Shown here one piece after another: positions 27,884-36,270 of a stretch of 64,000 nt of DNA (position 1 is its first letter; each line of letters begins with the position of its first letter). Where the stretch lies: the NCBI GenBank assembly GCA_020249465.1, contig JADCFP010000005.1:1-64000 (forward strand). The letters run 5' to 3'. The notes beneath the pieces were generated by a model, which did no database searches, was not told where the DNA came from, and saw nothing but the letters and a program-made list of their open reading frames with translations. The stretch comes from Roseomonas sp. (GTDB lineage: Bacteria > Pseudomonadota > Alphaproteobacteria > Acetobacterales > Acetobacteraceae). The translations under genes were made by a program, and so were the position numbers.

Positions 27884-30800
27884 GCTGCGTTATCCTCGCC
27901 AGAGGACCATTCATCCACCCGCGCCAGATGATCATAATCATCGCCAGGCGTGCCGCGCGCGGGGTGCGGGAAGCTTTCAAAGGGCGCGTCACCCAACAAC
28001 ATGCGCTCCGCCAGCGCTGTAATGCGTATGCGGGCGAGATCAGCCCAAACCCTGCCATCTTTCGTTGTGGAGCCGAGGTTTTCTTCCTCGCCCGGCTTTT
28101 CGCCGCCGCTCAATTTCCAATAGACCAGCGCGGCGGCCTTGGCGTCTGCGTTGATCGTCGGATAGCCGCCGGCTTCCAGGATCATTGCCTCCAAAGCCAA
28201 TTGCGGCGCCGCACCTGTCATAACCTGGGGCGCACCCGGCACCTGGCCAGTCTTGTAATCCAGCACGCGCCAGCCGCCGCCCGCCAATTCATCCAGCCGA
28301 TCCGCCTTGGCGAGGATTTCAACCTCTCCGCCCGCCAATTGTAGCAAGACGCTGCCTTCATGTTCCGTCAGGCAGCGCAGCAAGCGGTTTTGTGCGCGGA
28401 GCTTTTCTTCTTCGGCAATCACGAATTCGCCCATGCGCGCCATGCGCGGCCCCCAAAATGCGAGCACGCCGGGATGCACTGATTCCTTCTGCAATGCCTC
28501 GGCACAGGCTTGCGCCCATAAGGCACGCGCAACGGCAATGCCGGGCCAGCCCGTCCCAAGCCCAGCCAGGAAAAACCGCATGGCGTGATGCACCAGCGTG
28601 CCATATTCGCGCGCGCCAATATCCGCATCCAGATCATCAAGTGCCTGCAGGCGCAGGATACGCTTGGCGTAGAAGGCGTAAGGATCTGCGATAAGCTGCG
28701 TCGCGTCCGAAACACTCAAACGGCGCGGGCGGACATCTACCGGCGGGCTCGGTGCCGGGCGGCCCCAGGGCTTTGCGGCGCCTGCTGGCGCATCCAAACT
28801 TGCCGCCCAGCGCGCCGCATCACTGGCGGGGATTTTGATCTCGCCCTGGCCTTTCAGGAAGGTTTCAAGTCGCGTTAGCCAACGTGTTGGCACGCTTGGC
28901 GCGCCAACACGCTTGCGCGCGCTGGACAGCACCAATTCGCCGGCATCGCTTGCGGCATGGAAGAAATCCGCCGCCACGCGACCAATGCGCGCTTCCGGTG
29001 CGGGCAGTCCGAAACGCGCGCGCATCGGGCGGCTCATCCAAGGGCCTGGTTCGGTTGCTTGCGGCCAGATGTTTTCTTCCAGCGCGCCCAGGATCACGCG
29101 ATCAAAATGCTGCAAACGCGCTTCCAAAAGCCCGAGGATCGCAATGCGCGGATGCGCGGCCGTATCGCGCCGCGCGCGAAATGGTGGCGCGATTGGCCCC
29201 GCCAACATGGCATCAAATGCCGCCGGCCATTCGGCAGGCTTGATCGGCGGCACCTCCACCAGTGCTTCAGCAAGAGCAGCCAAATGCCGCGCCAAAGCCT
29301 CCCCTTCCTCACCAGCGTAAAGCCTAAGGCCGCCGGGCATTTCCGGTGTTGCCGCAAGCGCTTCCGCTGCCGCCAGATGGAGCGCCAGCAGATCAGCGGG
29401 CGGGCGCGCTGGGCTTGGCGGCAAGGCAGTGAAATCGCCAAGCGCCGATTGCAAGGCATCCAACAAGCCAAGCAATGCGGTATCGCCCTTAGGCAAGGCC
29501 GCACGCAGCGCATCAAGCCCTGCTGCCGGGCGTGGCCCGCGCAAGCATTTCCGCTCAAGGGCGCGCACCGCATCAAGCCAGGCACCGCGTTCCATGCCTG
29601 CGCTGCATAGCGGATGCTTCAAGACTGCCAGCAAAGGCGCAGGCGCGAAGCCATCAGCCACCATGCGCGCAATCAGGCGCAGAAACGCCGCCGCCGGCGC
29701 ATCGGCCAAGGGCGCGCCGGCGCTGTCATCAGCGGTGATGCCGTGGCGCGCGAGTTCTGCCGCCACACGCCGCGCCAAATCGCGATCCGGCGTGATCAAG
29801 GCAGCGCGTTTGCCGGGGACCTCCAATGCCTCGCGCAGCAAAAGCGCAATGCCAGTAGCTTCCTGCTGTGCATCGGCGGCTTCAAGCCGGCTGATGCCAG
29901 CAAGTGCGGCCTGCCAGCGCGGCGCATCGCGTTCGGCCCAAATCTCCAAACCCTCGGCGGGGCGGAGGCTGCGTGCCAGCATCACGGCGCGATCCGCAGG
30001 CGCGCCGGCGTGATCCGCAGCATTCCATAGGCGCGGCGCATTAAGCTCCACGCCAAGATCGGCAAGCAGTTTCAATTGACCGGCAAAGGGATGGCTCGGC
30101 GCGCGGCGAATGGCGTCAGCCAGGCTTGGCGTGATCGGTTCGGCCATGCCTTGCAGCACCAGCGCGCCATTGGGCAGGTTCGCGATGCAGCGGAGCAAAG
30201 CGGTCGCGGCGGGGATGGTACCGCCCGCGCCAATGCCGGCGGCGATCAGCTTTTCGCGGGGTGGTGCCGCTTCCAGGGCGCGGCGTTGCGCAATCAATGC
30301 GCGCACACGCGCCAGGCCAAGATCCATCAGGCGCTGATTTTGCAGCCAGCCATTCCAATCGCGCACCACCGCCTGCAAAAGCTTCGTGGTGATTTGCCAA
30401 TGCACCGCCAATTTATCCGGCACCAGCCCATCCAGGCGCGAAAGCCAGCTCGCCGCGAAATCCACCGGGTCCGCGGTTTCAATCAGGTCAAGATCAGCTT
30501 CTTCAAAGGCGATTTCATCGAAAAGCGTCGCAAGCTCCCCGGCTAATAGCCAGGCTTGCTCGGCGCCAAGCGGCCCGCCGAAGCGGCGCGGAATGCCAAG
30601 CACGATGCGCGACAATACGGCTTGCCGCGTCAGCGGCGCTACCGCCGGTGGCAAATCAAGCAGCGCGGGCAACGTCAATTCATCTGCCTCTTCCACCGAA
30701 AGCCCGGGCAGCGCGCGCATGCGCGGCAGCAATAGCGCGCGGCCGCCAGCGGCCGTCAGGAAGGCTTCGCGCAAGGCACGCGCGGCACGCCGCGTTGGCA

Positions 30801-30915
30801 GCAGCAGCGTATAATTGGCCAGTGCGACGGGATCGTCGCGCGGTATTTGTGCAAGTAACCCCTCGGCCAGCGCGGGCAGGAAGCGCTGATCGGCGGGGAT
30901 CGTGAAAACGCGCAA
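27880..30915 (-). CDS. addB: Double-strand break repair protein AddB
   Basis: AddB is the partner of AddA, with an inactivated helicase-like region and a second nuclease. The 1011-residue product has the N-terminal LLLPTRRAARALREAF (no intact Walker A, as usual in alphaproteobacterial AddB), a long central region, PRRLSVSDATQLIADPYAFY, and a C-terminal nuclease motif WRVLDYKTGQVPG. It starts with TTG 11 nt after the murU stop and ends overlapping the addA GTG. Confidence 0.92.
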   Translation of the reverse strand: MRVFTIPADQRFLPALAEGLLAQIPRDDPVALANYTLLLPTRRAARALREAFLTAAGGRALLLPRMRALPGLSVEEADELTLPALLDLPPAVAPLTRQAVLSRIVLGIPRRFGGPLGAEQAWLLAGELATLFDEIAFEEADLDLIETADPVDFAASWLSRLDGLVPDKLAVHWQITTKLLQAVVRDWNGWLQNQRLMDLGLARVRALIAQRRALEAAPPREKLIAAGIGAGGTIPAATALLRCIANLPNGALVLQGMAEPITPSLADAIRRAPSHPFAGQLKLLADLGVELNAPRLWNAADHAGAPADRAVMLARSLRPAEGLEIWAERDAPRWQAALAGISRLEAADAQQEATGIALLLREALEVPGKRAALITPDRDLARRVAAELARHGITADDSAGAPLADAPAAAFLRLIARMVADGFAPAPLLAVLKHPLCSAGMERGAWLDAVRALERKCLRGPRPAAGLDALRAALPKGDTALLGLLDALQSALGDFTALPPSPARPPADLLALHLAAAEALAATPEMPGGLRLYAGEEGEALARHLAALAEALVEVPPIKPAEWPAAFDAMLAGPIAPPFRARRDTAAHPRIAILGLLEARLQHFDRVILGALEENIWPQATEPGPWMSRPMRARFGLPAPEARIGRVAADFFHAASDAGELVLSSARKRVGAPSVPTRWLTRLETFLKGQGEIKIPASDAARWAASLDAPAGAAKPWGRPAPSPPVDVRPRRLSVSDATQLIADPYAFYAKRILRLQALDDLDADIGAREYGTLVHHAMRFFLAGLGTGWPGIAVARALWAQACAEALQKESVHPGVLAFWGPRMARMGEFVIAEEEKLRAQNRLLRCLTEHEGSVLLQLAGGEVEILAKADRLDELAGGGWRVLDYKTGQVPGAPQVMTGAAPQLALEAMILEAGGYPTINADAKAAALVYWKLSGGEKPGEEENLGSTTKDGRVWADLARIRITALAERMLLGDAPFESFPHPARGTPGDDYDHLARVDEWSSGEDNAA

Positions 30916-30926
30916 GGGCGCCTGCT

Positions 30927-31655
30927 TCAGAACAGCGCGCGGATCACGCCGCTGCGCAGCACGGCTTCGGCATGTTCCAGATCAGCGGGTGTGGACAAAT
31001 GAAACCACACGCCATCATGCACCAGCCCGTAAAGCCGCCCGGCTGCAATCGCGCGATTGTAAAGCCTGTTCAGACTGAAGGCGCCGCTTGGTGCCCCTTC
31101 AAACAACGCGGGTGAGAGGATTTGCACGCCACCGAAAAGATAGGGCGAAACCTCGCCTTCTTCCGGCCGGCGAACGGCGCCCAGCGGATCGAGCATGAAA
31201 TCCCCGCGCCCGACTTCACCGGCGATTTGTGCTGTGCGGATCAGCAACAAAAGCCCATCCATGCGTTCGGGATCGAAGGCAGCGGCCAGGCGCTTGAGCG
31301 CAGGGTGCGGGCCATCCAGCCAAAAGGCATCGCCATTCACCACCGCAAAGGGCGCATCACCAAGCGCGGGCAAGGCGCGCGCCACACCGCCGCCGGTCTC
31401 AAGCAGGGTTTCTTCGCGTTGCAGGGTAATGCGCGGCGTGATGCGTGCCGCGACACAGGCCGCGACCTGATCTGCCAGCCAATGCGCATTCACCACCGCG
31501 TCCGTGACGCCCGCATCGGTCAACCGATCCAGCGCATGATCAAGCAGGCTCCGCCCGGCCAAGGGCAAAAGCGGTTTCGGCATGGCTTCCGACAGGGGGC
31601 GCATGCGTGTGCCAAGGCCGGCCGCCAGAACCATGGCGCGGGAGAGGGTGATCAT
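30927..31655 (-). CDS. murU: MurU-like sugar-1-phosphate nucleotidyltransferase
   Basis: The 242-residue product is a nucleotidyltransferase of the MurU type, which makes UDP-MurNAc from MurNAc-1-phosphate in the Pseudomonas cell-wall recycling route. The signature AMVLAAGLGTRMRPLSE with PKPLLPLAGRSLLDH is clear, along with VVNGDAFWLDGP (metal Asp), GGVARALPALG and WFHLSTPADL near the end. ATG 31655 has GGAGCC 7 nt upstream and overlaps the amgK stop by ATGA. The adjoining kinase supports MurU over a mannose-1-phosphate guanylyltransferase, but substrate specificity is inferred. Confidence 0.85.
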   Translation of the reverse strand: MITLSRAMVLAAGLGTRMRPLSEAMPKPLLPLAGRSLLDHALDRLTDAGVTDAVVNAHWLADQVAACVAARITPRITLQREETLLETGGGVARALPALGDAPFAVVNGDAFWLDGPHPALKRLAAAFDPERMDGLLLLIRTAQIAGEVGRGDFMLDPLGAVRRPEEGEVSPYLFGGVQILSPALFEGAPSGAFSLNRLYNRAIAAGRLYGLVHDGVWFHLSTPADLEHAEAVLRSGVIRALF

Positions 31656-32635
31656 GCAGGCTCCTTCGCCGGATCGGGATTGCGGCGCAAGTGGCGCGGC
31701 AGGGTAGCATCCAACCACAGGCGCAGCGGTGTGGTGGCGGGATGCGCCAGTGCTTCATCCAAAAGCCGCCAGCAGCGCGGCCCATGCACAAGGTAATGAT
31801 GCTTATTGTCGCGGCGCGAGAGCCGCACCCAAAGCGCCGCCACGCGCAAATGGCGCTGCGCGGCACAGGCGGCCATGGCGGCGGTGAAATCCTCGTGCAC
31901 CAAACCTGGCCGTGCGGCGAAATAGCGTTCAATCGCCGCATCGCGCGCTGCCGGCGCCACATCGCGCCGTGCATCCTGCACGAGCGAAACCAAATCATAG
32001 GCCGGGTGCCCCAACCCGGCATCCTGGAAATCGAGCAAGCCGGTGCGCCTTGCGCGCGCGCGATCCTCAAGCCGCATCAGATTGGCCGGGAAGTAATCGC
32101 GATGCACAAAACCTTGCGTGCCGGCGAAGGGGGCGAGCATGGCGCGCAGCGCATCATCAAGCCCGGCGCGCAGATCCCCACCAGGCGGGCTTCCCATCAT
32201 CGCCGGCCACCACCAATCGAGGAAAGTTGCCGCCGTCGCCCGCGCCATGGCCGCCGCATCCCAGGCGGGCAGGCCGGGCGGTGGCGCTGCCTCATGCAAG
32301 GCCGCGAGGGTTTCAGCCGCTTCGGCATAAAGCGCAGGGGCGGGCATGCCGGCATCCAACAACGCGGCATGGGTGGCATCGCCGAAATCCTCCAGTAGCA
32401 CGAGGCCCGCTTCCGGGTCGGAAGCGATGATCTCGGGCGCGGAAAGCCCAAGGCCCAGGATATGGCCCGCAATGGCGATGAAGGGGCGGGTGTTTTCGGG
32501 CGGCGGCGCTTCCATCAGCAAGGCCGGGCGCGGCCCGCCATGCAGGCGGGTATAGTGGCGGGCAGAGGCGTCAGAAGGCAGCGGGTCCAACCGCGCCGCG
32601 CCAAAACCGGCAGCCCGCAGAAAAGCGGTGGTCAT
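31652..32635 (-). CDS. amgK: AmgK-like sugar kinase (aminoglycoside phosphotransferase fold)
   Basis: AmgK phosphorylates the anomeric hydroxyl of MurNAc and GlcNAc, feeding MurU. The 327-residue product has the phosphotransferase fold: SDASARHYTRL near the start, LVLLEDFGD, the catalytic loop FVHRDYFPANLM, and GLLDFQDAGLGHPAYDLVSL for metal binding. These match the AmgK family. It overlaps tsaE upstream and murU downstream by ATGA at each junction, so all three are probably co-transcribed. A wider open frame to 32764 would overlap tsaE heavily and is not used. Confidence 0.85.
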   Translation of the reverse strand: MTTAFLRAAGFGAARLDPLPSDASARHYTRLHGGPRPALLMEAPPPENTRPFIAIAGHILGLGLSAPEIIASDPEAGLVLLEDFGDATHAALLDAGMPAPALYAEAAETLAALHEAAPPPGLPAWDAAAMARATAATFLDWWWPAMMGSPPGGDLRAGLDDALRAMLAPFAGTQGFVHRDYFPANLMRLEDRARARRTGLLDFQDAGLGHPAYDLVSLVQDARRDVAPAARDAAIERYFAARPGLVHEDFTAAMAACAAQRHLRVAALWVRLSRRDNKHHYLVHGPRCWRLLDEALAHPATTPLRLWLDATLPRHLRRNPDPAKEPA

Positions 32636-33084
32636 GGGCGCAAGCCTTCCATTCTGGCATCCCAACCGCTCAGCACCACATGGCGGGCTTCTTCTGCCGT
32701 GCCGGGTGTCAGATGGATGCGCAGCGCATCTGGGGGGGCCAGCGGGCCCAGTCTTTCGGGCCATTCCACGAGCACAATCCCCTCCCGCGCTTCCTCCCAG
32801 CCGAGTTCCGCGAGGCCCTCAGGGCCGGACAGGCGATAAAGGTCGAAATGATGCGCCGGGCCGCAGGGCAGATCATAGCTCTGCACCAAAGTGAAGGTCG
32901 GGCTTGGCACTTCAAGCGCGGGATCGCCTGTGGCAGCGCGCAGCAGGGCGCGGGCAAAGGCGCTTTTGCCGGCGCCAAGCGGGCCATCCAGCAGCACCGC
33001 ATCGCCGGGGCGGAGCATTGGCGCAAGCCGCGCAGCGAGTGCTTCCGTCGCCGCCAGATCGGGCAGATCCAAGGCAATTTCCAC
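32632..33084 (-). CDS. tsaE: tRNA threonylcarbamoyladenosine biosynthesis ATPase TsaE
   Basis: TsaE is the P-loop ATPase of the TsaBDE complex that makes t6A37 on ANN-decoding tRNAs. The 150-residue product has Walker A LDGPLGAGKSAFARALL, VPSPTFTLVQSY, HHFDLYRLSGPEGLAELG and VLVEWPERLG, the family core in order. GTG 33084 has GGGAGG about 10 nt ahead; a TTG at 33111 is a second possibility. The longer open frame to 33306 lies over the divergent flavoprotein gene and is not credible. Confidence 0.93.
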   Translation of the reverse strand: MEIALDLPDLAATEALAARLAPMLRPGDAVLLDGPLGAGKSAFARALLRAATGDPALEVPSPTFTLVQSYDLPCGPAHHFDLYRLSGPEGLAELGWEEAREGIVLVEWPERLGPLAPPDALRIHLTPGTAEEARHVVLSGWDARMEGLRP

Positions 33085-33169
33085 CGGCGCCTGATCCTCC
33101 CTTTCCGTCAAAGCTTTGACCAAAACCAAGTCTCGTCTATCACGCCCCCCTGGATTCGGGGGAGAGCCC

Positions 33170-34189
33170 ATGCCGGCCGAGATTGAAACCGATGTCGCGA
33201 TTATTGGCGCGGGCCCTGTCGGGCTTTTCGCGGTGTTTGAATGCGGCATGCTGCGCATGAAATCCGTGGTGATTGACGCGCTGGAAGCCATTGGCGGGCA
33301 ATGCACGGCGCTTTATCCGGAAAAGCCGATTTTCGACATTCCCGCCCATCCGCAAATCGCCGCCGCTGATCTGATTGGCAAGTTGGAAGAGCAGGCCGCC
33401 CCCTTTGCGCCGCAATTTTTGTTTGGCCGCCGTGTTGAGACCTTGCGTCAGGAGGGTAGCGCTTTGGTGCTGGGCACTTCCGCCGGCGATACCATTCGCG
33501 CCAAGGCGGTGATCCTGGCCGCGGGCGCGGGTGCCTTTGGCCCCAATCGCCCGCCCTTGGCAGGGCTTGCCGGCTACGAAGCCTCCGGCGCCGTACGCTA
33601 CATGGTGGCGAAACGGGAAGAATTTCGCGGCAAGCGCGTGGTGATTGCGGGTGGCGGTGATTCCGCCGTGGATTGGGCGCTCTCCCTCAAGGATGTCGCG
33701 GCCAAGGTGGTGGTGGTGCATCGCCGCCCGAAATTCCGCGCGGCACCTGAGACCGCCGCGCAGCTGGAAGCCGCCGCCGCGCGGGGAGAGGTGGAAATGG
33801 CCATCCCCTATCAGCTCCATGGCCTGAAGGGCGATGGCGCCAAGCTGGAAGCGGTGGAATTGGCGACGCTGCAAGGCGAAACCCGCGACGTGCCGGCGGA
33901 TCATCTGCTGGCGTTTTTCGGCCTTTCGATGGATCTGGGCCCAATCGCCGATTGGGGGCTTGGCCTTGAACGCAGCCATGTCAGCGTGACACCCGCAACC
34001 TGTGAAACCAATATCCCCGGCGTCTATGCCATTGGCGATATCGCCACCTATCCCGGCAAGCTTAAGCTGATCCTGCAAGGTTTCTCTGAGGCCGCCATGG
34101 CTGCCCATGCCATCCATCCGCGCGTCTTCCCCGATACCGCGCTGCATTTCGAATATTCCACGAGCAAGGGCGTCCCGGGCGCGGCGTGA
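33170..34189 (+). CDS. Ferredoxin/flavodoxin-NADP+ reductase, TrxR-like (type 2)
   Basis: The 339-residue flavoprotein has an FAD-binding VAIIGAGPVGLFAVFE at the N terminus, IGGQCTALYPEKPIFDIPA, and a central NADP site VVIAGGGDSAVDWALSL with HRRPKFRAAPET. It lacks the CxxC redox pair of thioredoxin reductase, as in YumC-type ferredoxin-NADP+ reductases. The C-terminal GVYAIGDIATYPGKLKLILQ completes the FAD site. Electron partner (ferredoxin or flavodoxin) is inferred. ATG 33170 follows GGGGGAGAG. The SCO gene follows after 7 nt, probably in the same transcript. Confidence 0.88.
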   Translation: MPAEIETDVAIIGAGPVGLFAVFECGMLRMKSVVIDALEAIGGQCTALYPEKPIFDIPAHPQIAAADLIGKLEEQAAPFAPQFLFGRRVETLRQEGSALVLGTSAGDTIRAKAVILAAGAGAFGPNRPPLAGLAGYEASGAVRYMVAKREEFRGKRVVIAGGGDSAVDWALSLKDVAAKVVVVHRRPKFRAAPETAAQLEAAAARGEVEMAIPYQLHGLKGDGAKLEAVELATLQGETRDVPADHLLAFFGLSMDLGPIADWGLGLERSHVSVTPATCETNIPGVYAIGDIATYPGKLKLILQGFSEAAMAAHAIHPRVFPDTALHFEYSTSKGVPGAA

Positions 34190-34196
34190 GCATCAC

Positions 34197-34871
34197 ATGC
34201 TGAAACTGATCCGCATTTTTGCCTTTCTGCTGCTCGCGATTCTTGGCGGGTTATGGGGCCTTGCCTGGTATATGCGCGCGCCGAATGAGGCGATGGGCGA
34301 AGCCTTCCTGAGGCAATTGGCGCAATTCGGGGGCGCGGATATGCCGGCACCCTCGGCAGGGGGCGTGCAATTGCCGCAAGGTATCGCGCTTGGTGGGGCC
34401 TTCAGCTTGCAGGACCATACCGGCCAACGCGTCACGGAACGCGCCTTCTCGGGGAAGCTTGGCCTGATCTATTTCGGCTTCACCTATTGCCCCGATGTCT
34501 GCCCGACCGAATTGGGGGTGATGGCATCAGCGCTTGATTTGCTGGGATCAGACGCGGCGCGGGTTTTGCCAGTGCTGATCACCATAGACCCGGCGCGTGA
34601 CACGCCTGAGGCCTTGGCCGATTACGTTGCCCGCTTTCATCCGGCCATGATCGGTTTGACCGGTACGGATGAGGAAATCGCCGCCGCCGCCCGGGCCTTT
34701 CGTGTCTATTACAGGAAGGTCAATCCGCCGGGCGCCAGCGATTACCTGATGGATCATTCATCCTTCATCTATCTGGTCGGTCCTGATGGCCGCGTGCGCC
34801 AGCTTTTCCGCCCCAATACGCCGCCCGAGACCATCGCCGCAGCGATCAAGGGGCAGCTACGCCAGCTTTAG
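34197..34871 (+). CDS. SCO1/SenC/PrrC family protein
   Basis: SCO proteins are membrane-tethered thioredoxin-fold copper chaperones for the CuA site of cytochrome oxidase, sometimes with a redox-signalling role. The 224-residue product has a single N-terminal membrane anchor (LIRIFAFLLLAILGGLWGLAW), the copper-binding TYCPDVCPTEL (C98 and C102) and the conserved histidine in MDHSSFIYLVGPDG (H187). ATG 34197 starts the anchor directly. It follows the flavoprotein reductase by 7 nt. No oxidase genes are present in the window. Confidence 0.93.
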   Translation: MLKLIRIFAFLLLAILGGLWGLAWYMRAPNEAMGEAFLRQLAQFGGADMPAPSAGGVQLPQGIALGGAFSLQDHTGQRVTERAFSGKLGLIYFGFTYCPDVCPTELGVMASALDLLGSDAARVLPVLITIDPARDTPEALADYVARFHPAMIGLTGTDEEIAAAARAFRVYYRKVNPPGASDYLMDHSSFIYLVGPDGRVRQLFRPNTPPETIAAAIKGQLRQL

Positions 34872-34964
34872 ACCCGCCCCGGCTTTCAAAGTGAAAAATC
34901 TCCTGCTAGGCTCTTCAACCCGTCGAGCCGAAAAAAATTCGGAAGCAAAAAAAAGGAATGCTGG

Positions 34965-35246
34965 ATGGAAAACGATTTTAGTGAGCGGGAAGGCAGTGCC
35001 GAACGTGGCGCCGCCGGAAGCCCCAGGCACACCAGAAGATTATCGGACAAGATCCTGATCGCTTTTCACCATGCCTGCGACCAGTCTGATTTCGATGTGG
35101 CGAATGATCTGTTGGTCATTCTTGAGAAAATGCTGAAACGGCCAAGCGCTGGTTCCGACAGCAATCGCCGAAAGAGCATTGAAAGCCTGGTCGCCGCGCA
35201 TGAGAGGCTCTGGCTGCTGCGCCATCCGGAAGCGCGCGAAGGCTAA
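34965..35246 (+). CDS. Small conserved-looking protein of unknown function
   Basis: The 93-residue product is soluble, charged and mostly helical (DKILIAFHHACDQSDFDVAN and LLVILEKMLKRP are the clearest segments). I do not assign a family, although similar short proteins occur in related genomes to my recollection. AAGGA lies 8 nt before the ATG, in an unusual A-rich leader (34930-34962). Its stop overlaps the convergent methyltransferase stop by 3 nt. A role cannot be inferred from sequence. Confidence 0.65.
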   Translation: MENDFSEREGSAERGAAGSPRHTRRLSDKILIAFHHACDQSDFDVANDLLVILEKMLKRPSAGSDSNRRKSIESLVAAHERLWLLRHPEAREG

Positions 35247-35974
35247 TCAGCGCCAATCTGCGCCGCGTCACGTAGGATCGCCTCGGCGGCATCGGTGAAG
35301 CGGCCATCGGCTTCGTGCAGCGCAAGGCCGGGCAGGATTTTTGCCGGACTGCGCGCCCCCTTGCGGGCGCGGAGCAAGATGCGCTTGGCGGCAACGCCCG
35401 CGCGTGGCCAAAGCGGCAGCAATTCCACCGCGCCAAAGCTTGCGTCGCGCATGGCGGCCACCGCCGCATCAAACCGCGCGGCAGGCAGGATCAGGCTCAG
35501 GCTGCCACGTGGCGCAATGGCGGCGGCGAGAAACCCCACCCAATCTGCCAAGCCTGGCCCCGCTTCATGTGTCGCGGCGCGGCGAATGGCGCCGGGCGGC
35601 GGCGTGCCGCCTGGCCAATAGGGCGGATTGGCGAAGCCATGCGCCACGGGGCCAAGTGCGCGCGCCAAAGCCAAATCCGCAATATCCCCTTGTTCGATCT
35701 GCGCTGTGAGCCCAGTCCGCGCAGCATTCTCCCGCGCTAGCGCTGCCATGGCGGCTTCGCGTTCCACCGCGCGAATCGTAAGTCCTGGCACGCGGGCGGC
35801 CAGGCACAAAAACGCTGCACCAGTACCGGGGCCGGCTTCCAAAACGGTCTCGCCGGGTTTCGCCGGCACAAAGGCGGCCAGCAGCACCGCATCCAGCCCG
35901 GCACGAAAACCCTTGGCCGGTTGGCGCAGCGCGACACGACCATTCAGCAGGCGGTCTTCGGTGAAATCGGTCAC
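35243..35974 (-). CDS. tRNA1(Val) adenine-N6 methyltransferase-like protein (TrmN6/YfiC family)
   Basis: The 243-residue product is a class I methyltransferase with LEAGPGTGAAFLCLAAR (motif I) and the N6-adenine signature FANPPYWPGG (NPPY). YfiC-type enzymes methylate A37 of tRNA1(Val); exact target here is inferred. The N terminus DRLLNGRVALRQPAKGFRAG fits the family. It starts with GTG overlapping the DUF2007 gene stop (GTGA), and this pair is divergent from the polyprenyl synthase, an arrangement frequent in alphaproteobacteria. Confidence 0.85.
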   Translation of the reverse strand: MTDFTEDRLLNGRVALRQPAKGFRAGLDAVLLAAFVPAKPGETVLEAGPGTGAAFLCLAARVPGLTIRAVEREAAMAALARENAARTGLTAQIEQGDIADLALARALGPVAHGFANPPYWPGGTPPPGAIRRAATHEAGPGLADWVGFLAAAIAPRGSLSLILPAARFDAAVAAMRDASFGAVELLPLWPRAGVAAKRILLRARKGARSPAKILPGLALHEADGRFTDAAEAILRDAAQIGAD

Positions 35975-36186
35975 AGGCCCTCGGCCTCCCCCGCGTCACG
36001 CAGGATACGCTCGGCTGCGGCGGCATCTTCTTCACGCACGGCCAAGCGCCGCGGAAAGGCGCCGATGCCCCCTTCAACCGCGCTGATATGCTGATCCAGC
36101 AGCACGGTTTCGATGCCGGCATCCTTCAGCAAGGCTTGCAGGAAGCTGAGCCGGATCGGGTTAGTGCTGCGGATCAGTACGCGCAT
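35971..36186 (-). CDS. DUF2007 family small protein
   Basis: The 71-residue product (MRVLIRSTNPIRLSFLQALL and then DAGIETVLLDQH) has the compact alpha/beta form of DUF2007, called a putative signal-transducing protein in databases without firm function. ATG 36186 has GGAGAGG 7 nt upstream, which decides the start against the longer open frame to 36435. It overlaps the downstream methyltransferase gene by 4 nt and diverges from the polyprenyl synthase. Confidence 0.85.
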   Translation of the reverse strand: MRVLIRSTNPIRLSFLQALLKDAGIETVLLDQHISAVEGGIGAFPRRLAVREEDAAAAERILRDAGEAEGL

Positions 36187-36270
36187 GGGAAGCCCTCTCC
36201 ACCGGTCCTTTCGCTTGCCGGTCCGGCATGTGGCGCTTATGGTGCGCTGCGCATTCAAAGGTGAGCAAGA

